Shown in pieces: positions 20,035 through 31,479 of a DNA stretch of 64,000 nt (positions are counted from its first letter, which is position 1; each line of letters starts with the position of its first letter). The notes beneath the pieces were generated by a model. That model was not told the origin of the DNA and did no database searches. It was given only the letters and a program-made list of their open reading frames with translations. Both the position numbers and the translations under genes were made by a program. This DNA is from Apoderus coryli. Its lineage: Eukaryota; Arthropoda; Insecta; Coleoptera; Attelabidae. Location: positions 20,144,080 to 20,208,079 of the forward strand of contig OU452205.1 in NCBI GenBank assembly GCA_911728435.2. Direction: 5' to 3'.

Positions 20035-22271
20035 TTGGTGAGTAGAATATAGCTTTTGTATATATTAAAATTAATTGTAAATAATAATTTAGCTTAGGTT
20101 TGTACATATTAGATTTTTTTTAGTACCTAGTGTTGTAGTTTGTAAAAATATAGATTTAGATGTAAATTATTGTATCTTATTTATGTGTATATTTTGTAAT
20201 AAGGTTTATAAGACAGTAAATATGAAACCATGATTTACTTTCACTGGTTGTAGGATTTTTCCTGATGAAAATCTTCCTGGTGAACATAAGTGAAAAATCA
20301 AGTATAACATGTGGTTGAACATATCGATAATAGGATGTTACCATATGTCAGAAGGAAAGTGTGTAGGCCGTTTAGTTTTTTTTTTAATGAGTGTTGGGGA
20401 TTACACAAATATTAAAATATACTCTTGAAAAATGTTTTTTTAGGTAAAAGCTAGTTTTTTTGATTTTTGTTTTAATGGTGACACCTTGGTCTCACGAGGC
20501 CAGGCGATATCTCAAACAGCCGGGTTGACCGCATGATTCCAACGTGTCACCAGCACGATATCCTAACACACTAAAAATAAAATGTCGATAACAACTTGCC
20601 GAGAAGAAGTAATTCACTCCAGGTATAAAATACTAATTATATCGATGACCAAATACCAAATACTATGCAAAAATGTAATAAAAAAAAACATATCTCTCTA
20701 TAGGTTTACCAAATAAACCATAAATATTTAACTAAAAATGTTCCAATACAAACGCCACAAAAGTAGGAACTTAACTCAAATTTAACTTCAAAATAAATGT
20801 AACTTATTAGTGTGGGGAATTTGGGCGTGTCCTGTCTCCTAACTCATTCACTCAAACATTATTAAATAAATAATCCTACCTATACGCAATCCCAATGTCC
20901 TTTTGGTATATCGCTGGTTGCGACCAAACCGAAATGTTTCTTACTTACTTTAAATAAATTAATATGTTCGTATAGGAATATAATAATAATAGTAACTGTA
21001 ACAAGTAAGTTTTCGATGAAAATCAAGTTGTTGAAAAACATGGTCAATTTTTTTAAATAATTTTAATTTTTTCTACTAATTAAACGAAATTTATTTAAAC
21101 GTTAGAACAAGTAACAAAACCAAACTAACTTCATAATTGCAAAATTAATGCTGCGTGCATTGAAGCTAACGGCGGACATTTTCAACATTTAATAAATTTC
21201 TTCGAGTATTTTTACGGCTTGGAGAAATAAAAAAAAACAACTTTTTTATAAGGATAAGCTGAAGAAAGGTCTTCAATTTTTTTTAAATTTCGCAATTATG
21301 AAGATAACGTTTAATTAGCAGAAAAAGTTAAATTTATTTCAACAAATTTTCAACAGGTGATTTTGCTCGAAAACTTTAGAGCTTATGACCAAGAGTACCT
21401 TTTTTGTGTAGAAAATATTGGCGGTTATCTTAAAACCGTACTTTTTTTTTTTTTGGCGTAGAAATTAAGGAGAAAATCACCCACTACTCCTTCAAAATCT
21501 TCACCACTTATGAATTAATAAAAAACATTCTTGCACAAAACATAGCTTATTATGAGTAGAAATTGCTTAAAAAGCTGTTTTCTGCACGATAAACGGTTCC
21601 GTTTCCGGATTTTTTTTTCAATTTCTCTCGAAAATGGTGCATTTTAGAGGGTTAGTTAATAGAGACTTTTTCATATTTTTGGACGAGCTCTCACATCCTG
21701 AAGTCCTGCGTATATATTATGAAACACCCTGTATAATCCTTTGTACCGCACTCCATTACCAACCCAAGTGTTTTTTCGTTTATAATGCTTTTGGTATATT
21801 ACCTATGAAGTATTATTCCTGAAAAAAAAATATAGTCCCAAAAGAGTTGTGGGGCCACATTGGTCACATACCAGACACACTTTTCCTTTTGAAAACTACG
21901 CTGTGTCGTCGGAACATAAAAAATAGCACAGGAAGTTGCAAAATTTGTTGTAAAAACAAAAAAAAAATCATCCATGGATTATTTGGTAAGTTTAATACGT
22001 CCACAAAACAGGGGATGTTTTGTGTAATACGTCTCTTGTCAAATATAATTCGGTTAGGTTACGTTAAGTTAGATATCGGTACCAGTAGCGTACCATTTAT
22101 TTATTTAAGACCAATATTAAATAAGAACATTTAGAGTTTTATGCTCAAAATTGGTGAGTCAAAAACGTGTTGTAACCGTTATCGATTATTTTTCACCGCT
22201 GCATGCCACTTATACTTAACCAATCACATAGGTACGTCCACGTAGTGTGTGTGAGCGGAGCTAACACCCTA

Positions 22272-22331
22272 CTGGCTGCGCAGCGTACGGGTAGGCGTAT
22301 ATAAACCAGTGCCGCGCGCGATATAGTCAGT
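22272..22331 (+). promoter_or_regulatory. F-box gene promoter, unit C
   Basis: TATATAAA at 22298-22305 and TCAGT at 22327-22331. The CCAAT-type box reads ACTGG here rather than ATTGG. Confidence 0.75.
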
Positions 22332-22390
22332 TAAAATTTAATAATTATAGTGTGCGAATTTTAGTGAGGAAGTCAATTAATTCTACGAAT

Positions 22391-22819
22391 ATGTATAAAT
22401 TATTCAGACGTATCGAGTCTCCGGCCCAGTTGGCGAGTTTACCAGTGGAAATGTGGTGTGCGATATTGCGCTTATTAGATGGAACATCTTTATTATCGAT
22501 GGTACGTGGTTTTCCAATTTTATTGAGTATTTGTTATGGTGATCAATTGCTGAAGAAAAGAATATGTGAGGCAATAGTACAAGAGAAGAAGACTATGTTG
22601 GAGTTTAAGTTTAATCCGAAATTGACGACGAGCATAGGAAGAACTGGTGAATCAAAAGCTGCGACTCACGGACAAAATGTTGTTAAGGATGTCAGGGTGA
22701 GATATATGCCTAGGAGTAATAAGACGATGGGAGAGAATTTGTTGAAGAAGTGTGACAAAAATCAGAAAATGGTTAGATCGAAGACAAGACAACATCGTTT
22801 CAATCCGTACAAGTTGTAA
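22391..22819 (+). CDS. F-box protein, intact (unit C)
   Basis: A 142-residue protein from the first ATG after the TATA/initiator promoter (5' UTR about 60 nt). Residues about 15-55 match the F-box pattern: LASLPVEMWCAILRLLDG, then SLLSM, GFPILLSICYGD and LLKKRI. The rest is basic (TRQHRFNPY near the end) with no further domain I recognise. F-box proteins bring substrates to SCF ubiquitin ligases through Skp1; whether this short one does is unknown. The frame is open upstream of the ATG but only from a GTG, so I chose the ATG. No intron is visible. Differences from unit D are few. Confidence 0.75.
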   Translation: MYKLFRRIESPAQLASLPVEMWCAILRLLDGTSLLSMVRGFPILLSICYGDQLLKKRICEAIVQEKKTMLEFKFNPKLTTSIGRTGESKAATHGQNVVKDVRVRYMPRSNKTMGENLLKKCDKNQKMVRSKTRQHRFNPYKL

Positions 22820-24979
22820 TTGGTGAGTAGAATATAGCTTTTGTATATATTAAAATTAATTGTAAATAATAATTTAGCTTAGGTTTGTACATATTAGATT
22901 TTTTAGTACCTAGTGTTGTAGTTTGTAAAAATATAGATTTAGATGTAAATTATTGTATCTTATTTCTGTGTATATTTTGTAATAAGGTTTACAAGACAGT
23001 AAATATGAAACCATGATTTACTTTCACTGGTTGTAGGATTTTTCCTGATGAAAATCTTCCTGGTGAACATAAGTGAAAAATCAAGTATAACATGTGGTTG
23101 AACATATCGATAATAGGATGTTACCATATGCCAGAAGGAAAGTGTGTAGGCCGTTTAGTTTTTTTTTTAATGAGTGTTGGGGATTACACAAATATTAAAA
23201 TATACTCTTGAAAAATGTGTTTTTAGGTAAAAGTTAGTTTTTTTGATTTTTGTTTTAATGGTGACACCTTGGTCTCACGAGGCCAGGCGATATCTCAAAC
23301 AGCCGGGTTGGCCGCATGAATCCAACGTGTCACCAGCACGATATCCTAACACACTAAAAATAAAATGTCGATAACAACTTGCCGAGAAGAAGTAATTCAC
23401 TCCAGGTATAAAATACTAATTATATCGATGACCAAATACCAAATACTATGCAAAAATGTAATAAAAAAAAACATATCTCTCTATAGGTTTACCAAATAAA
23501 CCATAAATATTTAACTAAAATTGTTCCAATACAAACGCCACAAAAGTAGGAACTTAACTCAAATTTAAGTTCAAAATAAATGTAACTTATTAGTGTGGGG
23601 AGTTTGGGCGTGTCCTGTCTCCTAACTCATTCACTCTAACATTATTAAATAAATAATCCTACCTATACGCAATCCCAATGTCCTTTTGGTATATCGCTGG
23701 TTGCGACCAAACCGAAATATTTCTTTCTTACTTTAAATAAATTAATATGTTCGTATAGGAATATAATAATAATAGTAACTGTAACAAGTAAGTTTTCGAT
23801 GAAAATCAAGTTGTTGAAAAACATGGTCAATTTTTTTAAATAATTTTAATTTTTTCTACTTATTAAACGAAATTTATTTAAATGTTGGAACAAGTAACAA
23901 AACCAAACTAACTTCGTAATTGCAAAATAAATGTTGCGTGCATTGAACCTAACGGCGGACATTTTCAACATTTATTAAATTTCTTCGACAGTTTTTACGG
24001 CTTGGAGAAATAAAACAAAACAACTTTTTTTTTATGGATAAGCTGAAGAAAGGTCTTAAATTTTTTTAAATTTTGCAATTATGAAGATAACGTTTAATTA
24101 GAAGAAAAAGTTAAATTTATTTCAACAAATCTTCAACAGGTGATTTTGCTCGAAAACTTTAGAGCTTATGACCAAGAGTACCTTTTTTGTGTAGAAAATA
24201 TTGGCGGTTATCTTAAAACCGTACTTTTTTTTTTTGGCGTAGAAATTGAGGAGAAAAACACCCACTACTCCTTCAAAATCTTCACCAATTATGAATTAAT
24301 GAAAAACATTCTTGCACAAAACATAGCTTATTATGAGTAGAAAATGCTTAAAAAGCTGTTTTCTGTACGATAAACTAGAGACTTTTCCATATTTTTGGAC
24401 GAGCTCTCACATCCTGAAGTCCTGCGCATATATTATGAAACACCCTGTATAATCCTTTGTACCGCACTCCATTACCAACCCAAGTGTTTTTTCGTTTGGA
24501 ATGCTTTTGGTATATTACCTATGTAGTATTATTCCTGAAAAAAAATATATAGTCCCAAAAGAGTTGTGGGGCCATATTGGTCACATACCAGACACACTTT
24601 TCCTTTTGAAAACTACGCTGTGTCGTCGAAACATAAAAAATAGCACAGGAAGTTGCAAAATTTGTTGTAAAAACAAAAAAAAAAAAGAAATCATCCATGG
24701 ATTATTTTGTAAGTTTAATACGTCCACAAAACAGGGGATCTTTTGTGTAATACGTCTCTTGTCAAATATAATTCGGTTAGGTTCCGTTAAGTTAGTTATC
24801 GGTACCAGTAGCGTATCATTTATTTATTTAAGACCAATATTAAATAAGAACATTTTGAGTTTTATGCTCAAAATTGGTGAGTCAAAAACGTGTTGTAACC
24901 CTTATCGATTATTTTTCACCGCTGCATGCCACTTATACGTAACCAATCACGTAGTGTGTGTGAGCGGAGCTAACACCCT

Positions 24980-25040
24980 ATTGGCTGCGCAGCGTACGGG
25001 TAGGCGTATATAAACCAGTGCCGCGCGCGATATAGTCAGT
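24980..25040 (+). promoter_or_regulatory. F-box gene promoter, unit D
   Basis: ATTGG at 24980-24984, TATATAAA at 25007-25014 and TCAGT at 25036-25040. Confidence 0.75.
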
Positions 25041-25099
25041 TAAAATTTAATAATTATAGTGTGCGAATTTGAGTGAGGAAGTTAATTAATTCTACGAAT

Positions 25100-25528
25100 A
25101 TGTATAAATTATTCAGACGTATCGAGTCTCCGGCCCAGTTGGCGAGTTTACCAGTGGAAATGTGGTGTGCGATATTGCGCTTATTAGATGGAACATCTTT
25201 ACTATCGATGGTACGTGGTTTTCCAATTTTATTGAGTATTTGTTATGGTGATCCATTGCTGAAGAAAAGAATATGTGAGGCAATAATACAAGAGAAGAAG
25301 ACTATGTTGGAGTTTAAGTTGAATCCGAAATTAACGACGAGCATAGGAAGAACTGGTGAATCAAAAGCTGCGACTCACGAACAAAATGTTGTTAAGGATG
25401 TCAGGGTGAGAGATATGCCTAGGAATAATAAGACGATGGGAGAGAATTTGTTGAAGAAGTGTGACAAAAATCAGAAAATGGTTAGATCGAAGACAAGACA
25501 GCATCGTTTCAATCCGTACAGGTTGTAA
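25100..25528 (+). CDS. F-box protein, intact (unit D)
   Basis: 142 residues, the second intact copy. It has the same F-box at residues about 15-55 and the same basic tail as the unit C copy, with a handful of substitutions (for example a DPLLKKR form of the helix end and Asn in place of Ser in the tail). Its 3' region is displaced by the insertion at 25570, so its natural 3' end and polyadenylation may be altered. Function beyond a probable Skp1-binding F-box is not known. Confidence 0.75.
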   Translation: MYKLFRRIESPAQLASLPVEMWCAILRLLDGTSLLSMVRGFPILLSICYGDPLLKKRICEAIIQEKKTMLEFKLNPKLTTSIGRTGESKAATHEQNVVKDVRVRDMPRNNKTMGENLLKKCDKNQKMVRSKTRQHRFNPYRL

Positions 25529-25555
25529 TTGGTGAGTAGAATATAGCTTTTGTAT

Positions 25556-25569
25556 ATATTAAAATTAAT
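25556..25569. repeat. Target-site duplication, left (14 bp)
   Basis: ATATTAAAATTAAT here and at 27476-27489. Units A-C have one copy at the matching place. Confidence 0.85.
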
Positions 25570-25683
25570 AAATGAAAAATAACTTAGTGGCAAAGCGGAC
25601 TAAAATGCTGGTTTTACATACACAAGGAATTTTGTTTAATTTAGCAAGGCCCGAGTCTAATTCACTAGGAACCAGACCAAGGC

Positions 25684-25757
25684 ATGTGTCGACAGATACT
25701 GACGAATTCGTTTCGCTCTTGTTATGAGCTCGTCAGAGTACCATAGTCGTTGCCCAT
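25684..25757 (-). ncRNA. Type I hammerhead ribozyme, 538-bp family, copy 1
   Basis: Minus-strand copy of the motif described at 27259-27332. One base in the distal part of stem I differs (ACACAT instead of ACCCAT); core bases are unchanged. Confidence 0.8.
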
Positions 25758-26221
25758 CTACAAATATCAGCCTGCATTTAAGCACAATAGGATACACAAC
25801 AGTAGACACATGTAAACACGTATCATTCACATGTACATAGTAATGCATATCCTATACCATGCAGAGGCCGAAAAATTCAATGTATAGGTAAAAACAGTCG
25901 TATAAATAGAAATAAATATAGATAAAAATAAAAATAAAAATAGTATGAAAACAAAACGCTAGCAGGAGACCATTTTATCCTTCTGCCAGCATCTCCCAAA
26001 TGTTTGGGTTTCAGCAATGCTCGGACGGTGGTCTCCAAGCGTTCTGCCGTCGATGTTTAATGCCAAATATTGAAATATTAAAAGGATTTCATGTCCGTAA
26101 ATGTAATAAATGAAAAATAACTTAGTGGCAAAGCGGACTAAAATGCTGGTTTTACATACACAAGGAATTTTGTTTAATTTAGCAAGGCCCCAGTCTAATT
26201 CACTAGGAACCAGACCGAGGC

Positions 26222-26295
26222 ATGGGTCGACAGATACTGACGAATTCGTTTCGCTCTTGTTATGAGCTCGTCAGAGTACCATAGTCGTTGCCCAT
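26222..26295 (-). ncRNA. Type I hammerhead ribozyme, 538-bp family, copy 2
   Basis: Second direct-unit copy, 538 bp from copy 1, with all core bases and the ACCCAT form of stem I. Confidence 0.85.
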
Positions 26296-26714
26296 CTACA
26301 AATATCAGCCTGCATTTAAGCACAATAGGATACACAACAGTAGACACATGTAAACACGTATCATTCACATGTACATAGTAATGCATATCCTATACCATGC
26401 AGAGGCCGAAAAATTCAATGTATAGGTAAAACCAGTCATATAAATAGAAATAAATATAGATAAAAATAAAAATAGTATGAACACAAAACGCTAGCAGGAG
26501 ACTATTTTATCCTTCTGCCAGCATCTCCCAAATGTTTGGGTTTCAGCAATGCTCGGACGGTGGTCTCCAAGCGTTCTGCCGTCGATGTTTAATGCCAAAT
26601 ATTGAAATATTAAAAGGATTTCATGTCCGTAAATGTAATAAATGAAAAATAACTTAGTGGCAAAGCGGACTGTTGGGTATCCTATTGTGCTTAAATGCAG
26701 GCTGATATTTGTAG

Positions 26715-26788
26715 ATGGGCAACGACTATGGTACTCTGACGAGCTCATAACAAGAGCGAAACGAATTCGTCAGTATCTGTCGACCCAT
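26715..26788 (+). ncRNA. Type I hammerhead ribozyme, 538-bp family, copy 3
   Basis: In the half inverted unit just after the orientation switch at 26672. It has CTGACGA, GCTC/GAGC, GAAA and GTC with cleavage after C26771. Confidence 0.85.
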
Positions 26789-27258
26789 GCCTCGGTCTGG
26801 TTCCTAGTGAATTAGACTGGGGCCTTGCTAAATTAAACAAAATTCCTTGTGTATGCAAAACCAGCATTTTAGTCCGCTTTGCCACTAAGTTATTTTTCAT
26901 TTATTACATTTACGGACATGAAATCCTTTTAATATTTCAATATTTGGCATTAAACATCGACGGCAGAACGCTTGGAGACCACCGTCCGAGCATTGCTGAA
27001 ACCCAAACGTTTGGGAGATGCTGGCAGAAGGATAAAATTGTCTCCTGCTAGCGTTTTGTGTTCATACTATTTTTATTTTTATTTTTATTTTTATCTATAT
27101 TTATTTCTATTTATACGACTGGTTTTACCTATACATTGAATTTTTCGGCCTCTGCATGGTATAGGATATGCATTACTATGTACATGTGAATGATACGTGT
27201 TTACATGTGTCTACTGTTGTGTATCCTATTGTGCTTAAATGCAGGCTGATATTTGTAG

Positions 27259-27332
27259 ATGGGCAACGACTATGGTACTCTGACGAGCTCATAACAAGAG
27301 CGAAACGAATTCGTCAGTATCTGTCGACCCAT
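27259..27332 (+). ncRNA. Type I hammerhead ribozyme, 538-bp family, copy 4
   Basis: Core CTGACGA. Stem II is GCTC with GAGC (loop ATAACAA). Then GAA, stem III ACG with CGT around AATT (could extend to ACGAA/TTCGT), then GTC with cleavage before AGTATC. Stem I begins AGTA with TACT and continues, after internal loops, with GTCG/CGAC and CCCAT/ATGGG. Variable position 7 is C, which is allowed. A short stem III and long interrupted stem I match animal type I hammerheads. Copy 3 lies 544 bp upstream. Confidence 0.88.
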
Positions 27333-27475
27333 GCCTCGGTCTGGTTCCTAGTGAATTAGACTCGGGCCTTGCTAAATTAAACAAAATTCCTTGTGTATGT
27401 AAAACCAGCATTTTAGTCCGCTTTGCCACTAAGTTATTTTTCATTTATTACATTTACGGACATGAAATCCTTTTA

Positions 27476-28277
27476 ATATTAAAATTAATTGTAAATAATA
27501 ATTTAGCTTAGGTTTGTACATATTAGATTATTTAGTACCTAGTGCTGTAGGTTGTAAAAATATAGATTTAGATGTATATTATTGTATCTTATTTCTGTGT
27601 ATATTTTGTAATAAGGTTTATAAGACAGTAAATATGAAACCATGATTTACTTTCACCGGTTGTAGGATTTTTCATGATGAAAATCTTCCTGGTGAACATA
27701 AGTGAAAAATCAAGTATAACATGTGGTTGAACATATCGATAATAGGATGTTACCATATGCCAGAAGGAAAGTGTGTAGGCCGTTTAGTTTTTTTAATAAG
27801 TGTTGGGGATTACACAAAAATTAAAATATACTCTTGAAAAATGTTTTTTTAGGTAAAAGTTAGTTTTTTTGATTTTTGTTTTAATGGTGACACCTTTGTC
27901 TCACGAGGCCAGGCGATATCTCAAACAGCCGGGTTGGCCGCATGAATCCAACGTGTCACCAGCACGATATCCTAACACACTAAAAATAAAATGTCGATAA
28001 CAACTTCCCGAGAAGAAGTAATTCACTCCAGGTATAAAATACTAATTATATCGATGACCAAATACCAAATACTATGCAACAATATAATAAAAAAAAACAT
28101 ATCTCTCTATAGGTTTACCAAATAAACCATAAATATTTAACTAAAAATGTTCTAATACAAACGCCACAAAAGTAGGAACTTAACTCAAATTTAACTTCAA
28201 AATAAATGTAACTTATTAGTGTGGAGAATTTGGGCGTGTCCTATCTCCTAACTCATTCACTCTAACATTATTAAATA
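27476..28277. repeat. Unit D, 3' part, and start of a fifth unit
   Basis: Resumes unit D after the insertion and includes the GGTGACAC/GTGTCACC inverted repeat. At 28254 the next-unit phrase begins but after about 24 bp the sequence changes to the hairpin module, marking the right edge of the array. Confidence 0.85.
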
Positions 28278-28282
28278 AACAA

Positions 28283-28301
28283 GAAATCCCTTTGGGATTT
28301 C
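28283..28301. repeat. Hairpin module copy 1 (GAAATCCC...GGGATTTC)
   Basis: Perfect 8-bp-arm hairpin followed by CCAGTCGTTGTGTGG and a further 50 bp that recur at 31308 and 34594, each time running into A-rich or T-rich DNA. It probably marks one end of a dispersed repeat family. Confidence 0.7.
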
Positions 28302-28497
28302 CCAGTCGTTGTGTGGTAGTTTTATCTATGAAAAAAGTCATTGAGGGCTATAAAAAAAATGAAAAAAAAAATCACGAAAAAAAATTTCAAGGAAAAAAAT
28401 GTTTCTATTATTAAAAAAAAAAATTAAAAAAAAAATTCAAAAAAAAATGAAAAAAAAAATTTCAAAAAAAATATTTAAAAAAAAGTATTGCCAGAGC

Positions 28498-30545
28498 TGA
28501 AAATCTGAAAATGTTTCTATCTATTATTGAAAATAAATAGAGACATTTTTGAGTTACCCCGTAGATAACCTCTAGCAGCATATAGTTTAACTTTCAAAGA
28601 AATCTTCAATTGAAACCCAAAGAAATCAAAAAATTATTTAAAATATTACTTTTTTGACCATAACAAAATAAAGAAATACATTTTTTATTCACCCTGTATA
28701 TATATTTGACCTTATAGTTTAACTTTCACAGAAAACTTGATTTGAAATCTAAAGAAATCAAAAAATTATCCAAAATATTACTTTTTTGACCATATGTAAC
28801 GGGGTATAATTGAAATGAGAAAGTAGGTATTAATTTCCGATATGACTGGAGGTGGCTGAAGTATCATAATATCATAGATTGATAAAAATTGGATTGCTTT
28901 GAGTAAGTATTTAAATTTTCAAAACAATTGTATGTTTAGTGTTGCCAAAAATTTTGAATGTAGCATTGATCAACATGTATAATGTGTTGTACCTTATTAA
29001 ATGTTGTTTCATTAATGTTTGTTTGGTAGCTGAAAATACATAAATGAATTAATTTTAAGTTATACAGAATTAGTCGAGGAACTCTGGAATTTTAACTGTA
29101 CATACATTTTTGAATTGTGTAGCATGCACAGAGAAGAATTTTTATATTATATCTGTGATGATATATTGTGTTTTGTTGTGGATATCTTTTTCATTGAATA
29201 TGCTTTCTGTACTACGAGTTAACTAAAAACAAATATTGTGAGTATGTTGTGAAAAATCAACAAATCTATTTACCTTGGAATTTTAACTGCTGATAAATTA
29301 TGCCATAGTATAATATTTATACAGAATAACATATTGTATTATTTCTATGACGACATGTATTTGTAGTCGATATTTTCTTCATTGAATTTGCTTTGTGTGG
29401 TATGGTTGAAAATCTGAAAATGTTTCTATCTATTATTGAAAATAAATAGAGACATTTTTGAGTTACCCCGTAGATAACCTCTAGGAGCATATAGTTTAAC
29501 TTTCAAAGAAATCTTCAATTGAAACCCAAAGAAATCAAAAAATTATTTAAAATATTACTTTTTTGACCATAACAAAATAAAGAAATACATTTTTTATTCA
29601 CCCTGTATATATATTTGACCTTATAGTTTAACTTTCACAGAAAACTTGATTTGAAATCTAAAGAAATCAAAAAATTATCCAAAATATTACTTTTTTGACC
29701 ATAACAAAATAAAGAAATACATTTTTGATTCACCCTGTATATATATTCGACCTTATAGTTTAACTTTCACAGAAAACTTGATTTGAAATCTAAAGAAACC
29801 AAAAAATTATTCAAAATATTACTTTTTTGGCCATAACAGAATAAAGACATACATTTTTGATTCACCCTGTATATATATTTGACCTTATAGTTTAACTTTC
29901 ACAGAAAACTTGATTTGAAATCTAAAGAAATCAAAAAATTATCCAAAATATTACTTTTTTGACCATAACAAAATAAAGAAATACATTTTTGATTCACCCT
30001 GTATATATATTCGACCTTATAGTTTAACTTTCACAGAAAACTTGATTTGAAATCTAAAGAAACCAAAAAATTATTCAAAATATTACTTTTTTGACCATAA
30101 CAAAATAAAGAAATACATTTTTGATTCACCCTGTATATATTTATTGGACCTTATAGTTTAACTTTCACAGAAAACTTGATTTGAAATCTAAAGAAACCAA
30201 AAAATTATTCAAAATATTACTTTTTTGACCATAACAAAATAATGAAATACATTTTTGACTCACCCCGTATATAAATTTAAAGCCTATGCTAAAAGTTTCT
30301 CTTTTAAAGAAAATAAAAAGTCACCTATCGCTGATAAGGTTCTCTAAAAGTCTTAAATAATAAATAACATTCATAAACATTTTTGAGTTACCCCGTAGAT
30401 AACCTCTAGGAGGTTATAGTTTAGCTTTCAAAAAAATCTTGATTTGAAATCTAAAGAAATTAAAAAATAATTCAAAATATTACTTTTTTGTCCTTAACAA
30501 AGTGATGAAATACATTTTTGATTCACCCCGTATATTAATTTCTAT
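28498..30545. repeat. 132-bp satellite, interrupted
   Basis: The phrase GACCATAACAAAATAAAG recurs at 29565, 29697, 29829, 29961, 30093 and 30227, giving a 132-bp period. Two units near 28665 and 28797 lie before an inserted 615-bp segment (28793-29407). Each unit has a CACCCTGTATATA-like phrase. No coding frame. Confidence 0.85.
28793..29407 (+). repeat. 615-bp segment duplicated at 46958-47572
   Basis: The two copies have exactly the same length and, by eye, only about three substitutions. Here it splits a 132-bp satellite. It has no gene and contains degenerate internal repeats of about 190-200 bp. Confidence 0.85.
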
Positions 30546-31307
30546 ACATTTAAAATTTCTTAAATGTGGGCTAATTAATGTTTTGTTGTATCACCCTGTA
30601 CATTCTGCTTATTAGTTAATGTTGTTATAATCGGAGAAATACTTAGCACATAGCCAGATGTTAAAATAACGTTAACCTTAATAGTGGTGGACGTTATTTT
30701 TGGGACTACAGTATCTTGTATTGTGGGTTCGTTGGTTTTTCATAATTTGGTAATATTTTTTTCTAACGTTGGTGTCACTTATTTTAATTGACACTTCTAG
30801 CTTGTTATTTTCTTTGTTTACTTCATAGTCTAAAAGTTTTCGGCATTATTTTTATGTTTAAGATCAATTTGTATCAACATGTTGTATATTGTAGTGTTAT
30901 AAAAAGGTTATTCGATATAGTTGTAGTAAATTTAGAAGTTGTCATTGTGTATTTAAAGTAAATTTACTGAAAAAGTGATAATAACCTAAAGTGACAGTGC
31001 TATGAAAGCCGTCAGACGGATGGATGTGATCATATGTTTGTGAATAGCCCCAGAAGAATATGTACCTCTGCCGCACACTTCAATTAACTGTGTAGATGTA
31101 ATTAAATTAATTAATAAAATAGTAAGACCGCATTAAATCACAGTTGAAAAGTAGCCTATTTGAAAGTTTCGAAACTAAAATTGCCATTTAGACTGCACTG
31201 CGGGTACTTGTTACGGCGTAACTTTAGTTATGGTGGCTTTAAATTCGGCCTTTTTGCAGGTTTTCGACGACAAAGACAGCACTAACAGAATTTATTATTA
31301 TTAACAA
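30546..31307. other. Gene-free spacer with a repeated block
   Basis: 30640-30800 (GCCAGATGTTAAAATAACG to TTGGTGTCACTTATT) recurs at 32455-32590. The rest is AT-rich without features until the next hairpin module. Confidence 0.6.
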
Positions 31308-31327
31308 GAAATCCCTTGCGGGATTTC
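31308..31327. repeat. Hairpin module copy 2
   Basis: GAAATCCCTTGCGGGATTTC, followed by the same CCAGTCGTTGTGTGG sequence. It lies about 3.0 kb after copy 1, and satellite DNA follows in both cases. Confidence 0.7.
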
Positions 31328-31479
31328 CCAGTCGTTGTGTGGTAGTTTTATCTATGAAAAAAGTCATTGAGGGTTATAAAAAAAATGAAAAAAAATCAAA
31401 AAAAAAAAATTTCAAAAAAAAAATTCATAAACAAAATTTAAAAATTAATTAAAAAAAAGTATTGCCAGAGCTGAAAATC

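Larger units (their letters stand above)
18220..20844. repeat. Unit B of the F-box array, remainder
   Basis: The unit resumes with the second ATAG. Upstream AT-rich part 18224-19488, promoter and F-box copy 19489-20034, then a 3' part to 20844 with the same inverted repeats as unit A. Confidence 0.9.
20845..23627. repeat. Unit C of the F-box array
   Basis: Complete 2783-bp unit without insertions, the best reference copy. 20845-22270 is AT-rich upstream DNA; a weak conserved frame there is cut by a TAG near 22132. The F-box gene is at 22391-22819 and 22820-23627 is 3' DNA. Confidence 0.9.
23628..25569. repeat. Unit D of the F-box array, left part
   Basis: Fourth unit, interrupted by the second ribozyme-repeat insertion about 40 bp after the F-box stop codon. 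It has a short deletion in the upstream region near 24375 relative to the other units. It resumes at 27476. Confidence 0.9.
25570..27475. mobile_element. Insertion of about 538-bp hammerhead-ribozyme repeats, direct then inverted
   Basis: The 1906-bp insertion begins with AAATGAAAAATAACTTAG, repeated at 26108 and near 26640 (periods 538 and 532 bp; the difference lies in an AAAAT run). Two direct units and about 30 bp of a third are followed at 26672 by inverted sequence: first a half unit, then a full one. Each unit has a type I hammerhead ribozyme. A 14-bp duplication flanks the insert. Sequence is unrelated to the 332-bp family although the design is the same. A 63-codon frame recurs in each unit but has no features and overlaps the ribozyme, so I do not call a gene. 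Confidence 0.85.
10051..28277. repeat. Tandem array of about 2.77-kb F-box gene units
   Basis: The phrase CATTCACTCTAAC starts repeats at 10051, 12832, 20845 and 23628 and recurs at 28254. After subtracting two insertions (12976-18223 and 25570-27489) the four units are about 2781, 2765, 2783 and 2706 bp. They match closely by eye over their whole length. Each unit has, in order, about 1.4 kb of AT-rich DNA, a TATA/initiator promoter, an F-box gene and about 0.8 kb of 3' DNA. Close identity with a few indels implies recent expansion or ongoing homogenisation. Confidence 0.9.

Noticed and set aside
10981..25013. Conserved frame upstream of each F-box promoter (up to 170 codons)
   Set aside because: It lies before the promoter, varies with A-run length, is cut by a stop in unit C and shifted in unit A, and has no domain pattern.
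25580..25680. tRNA-like boxes in the 538-bp unit
   Set aside because: GGCCCGAGTCT resembles a B box loosely, but no cloverleaf could be drawn and the A box is weak.
25657..27359. Recurring 63-codon frame in each 538-bp unit
   Set aside because: It overlaps the hammerhead region, has no recognisable motif and its repetition follows simply from unit duplication.
28278..28500. CRISPR-like direct repeats in the satellite region
   Set aside because: The repeats are contiguous satellites without unique spacers in a eukaryotic context.
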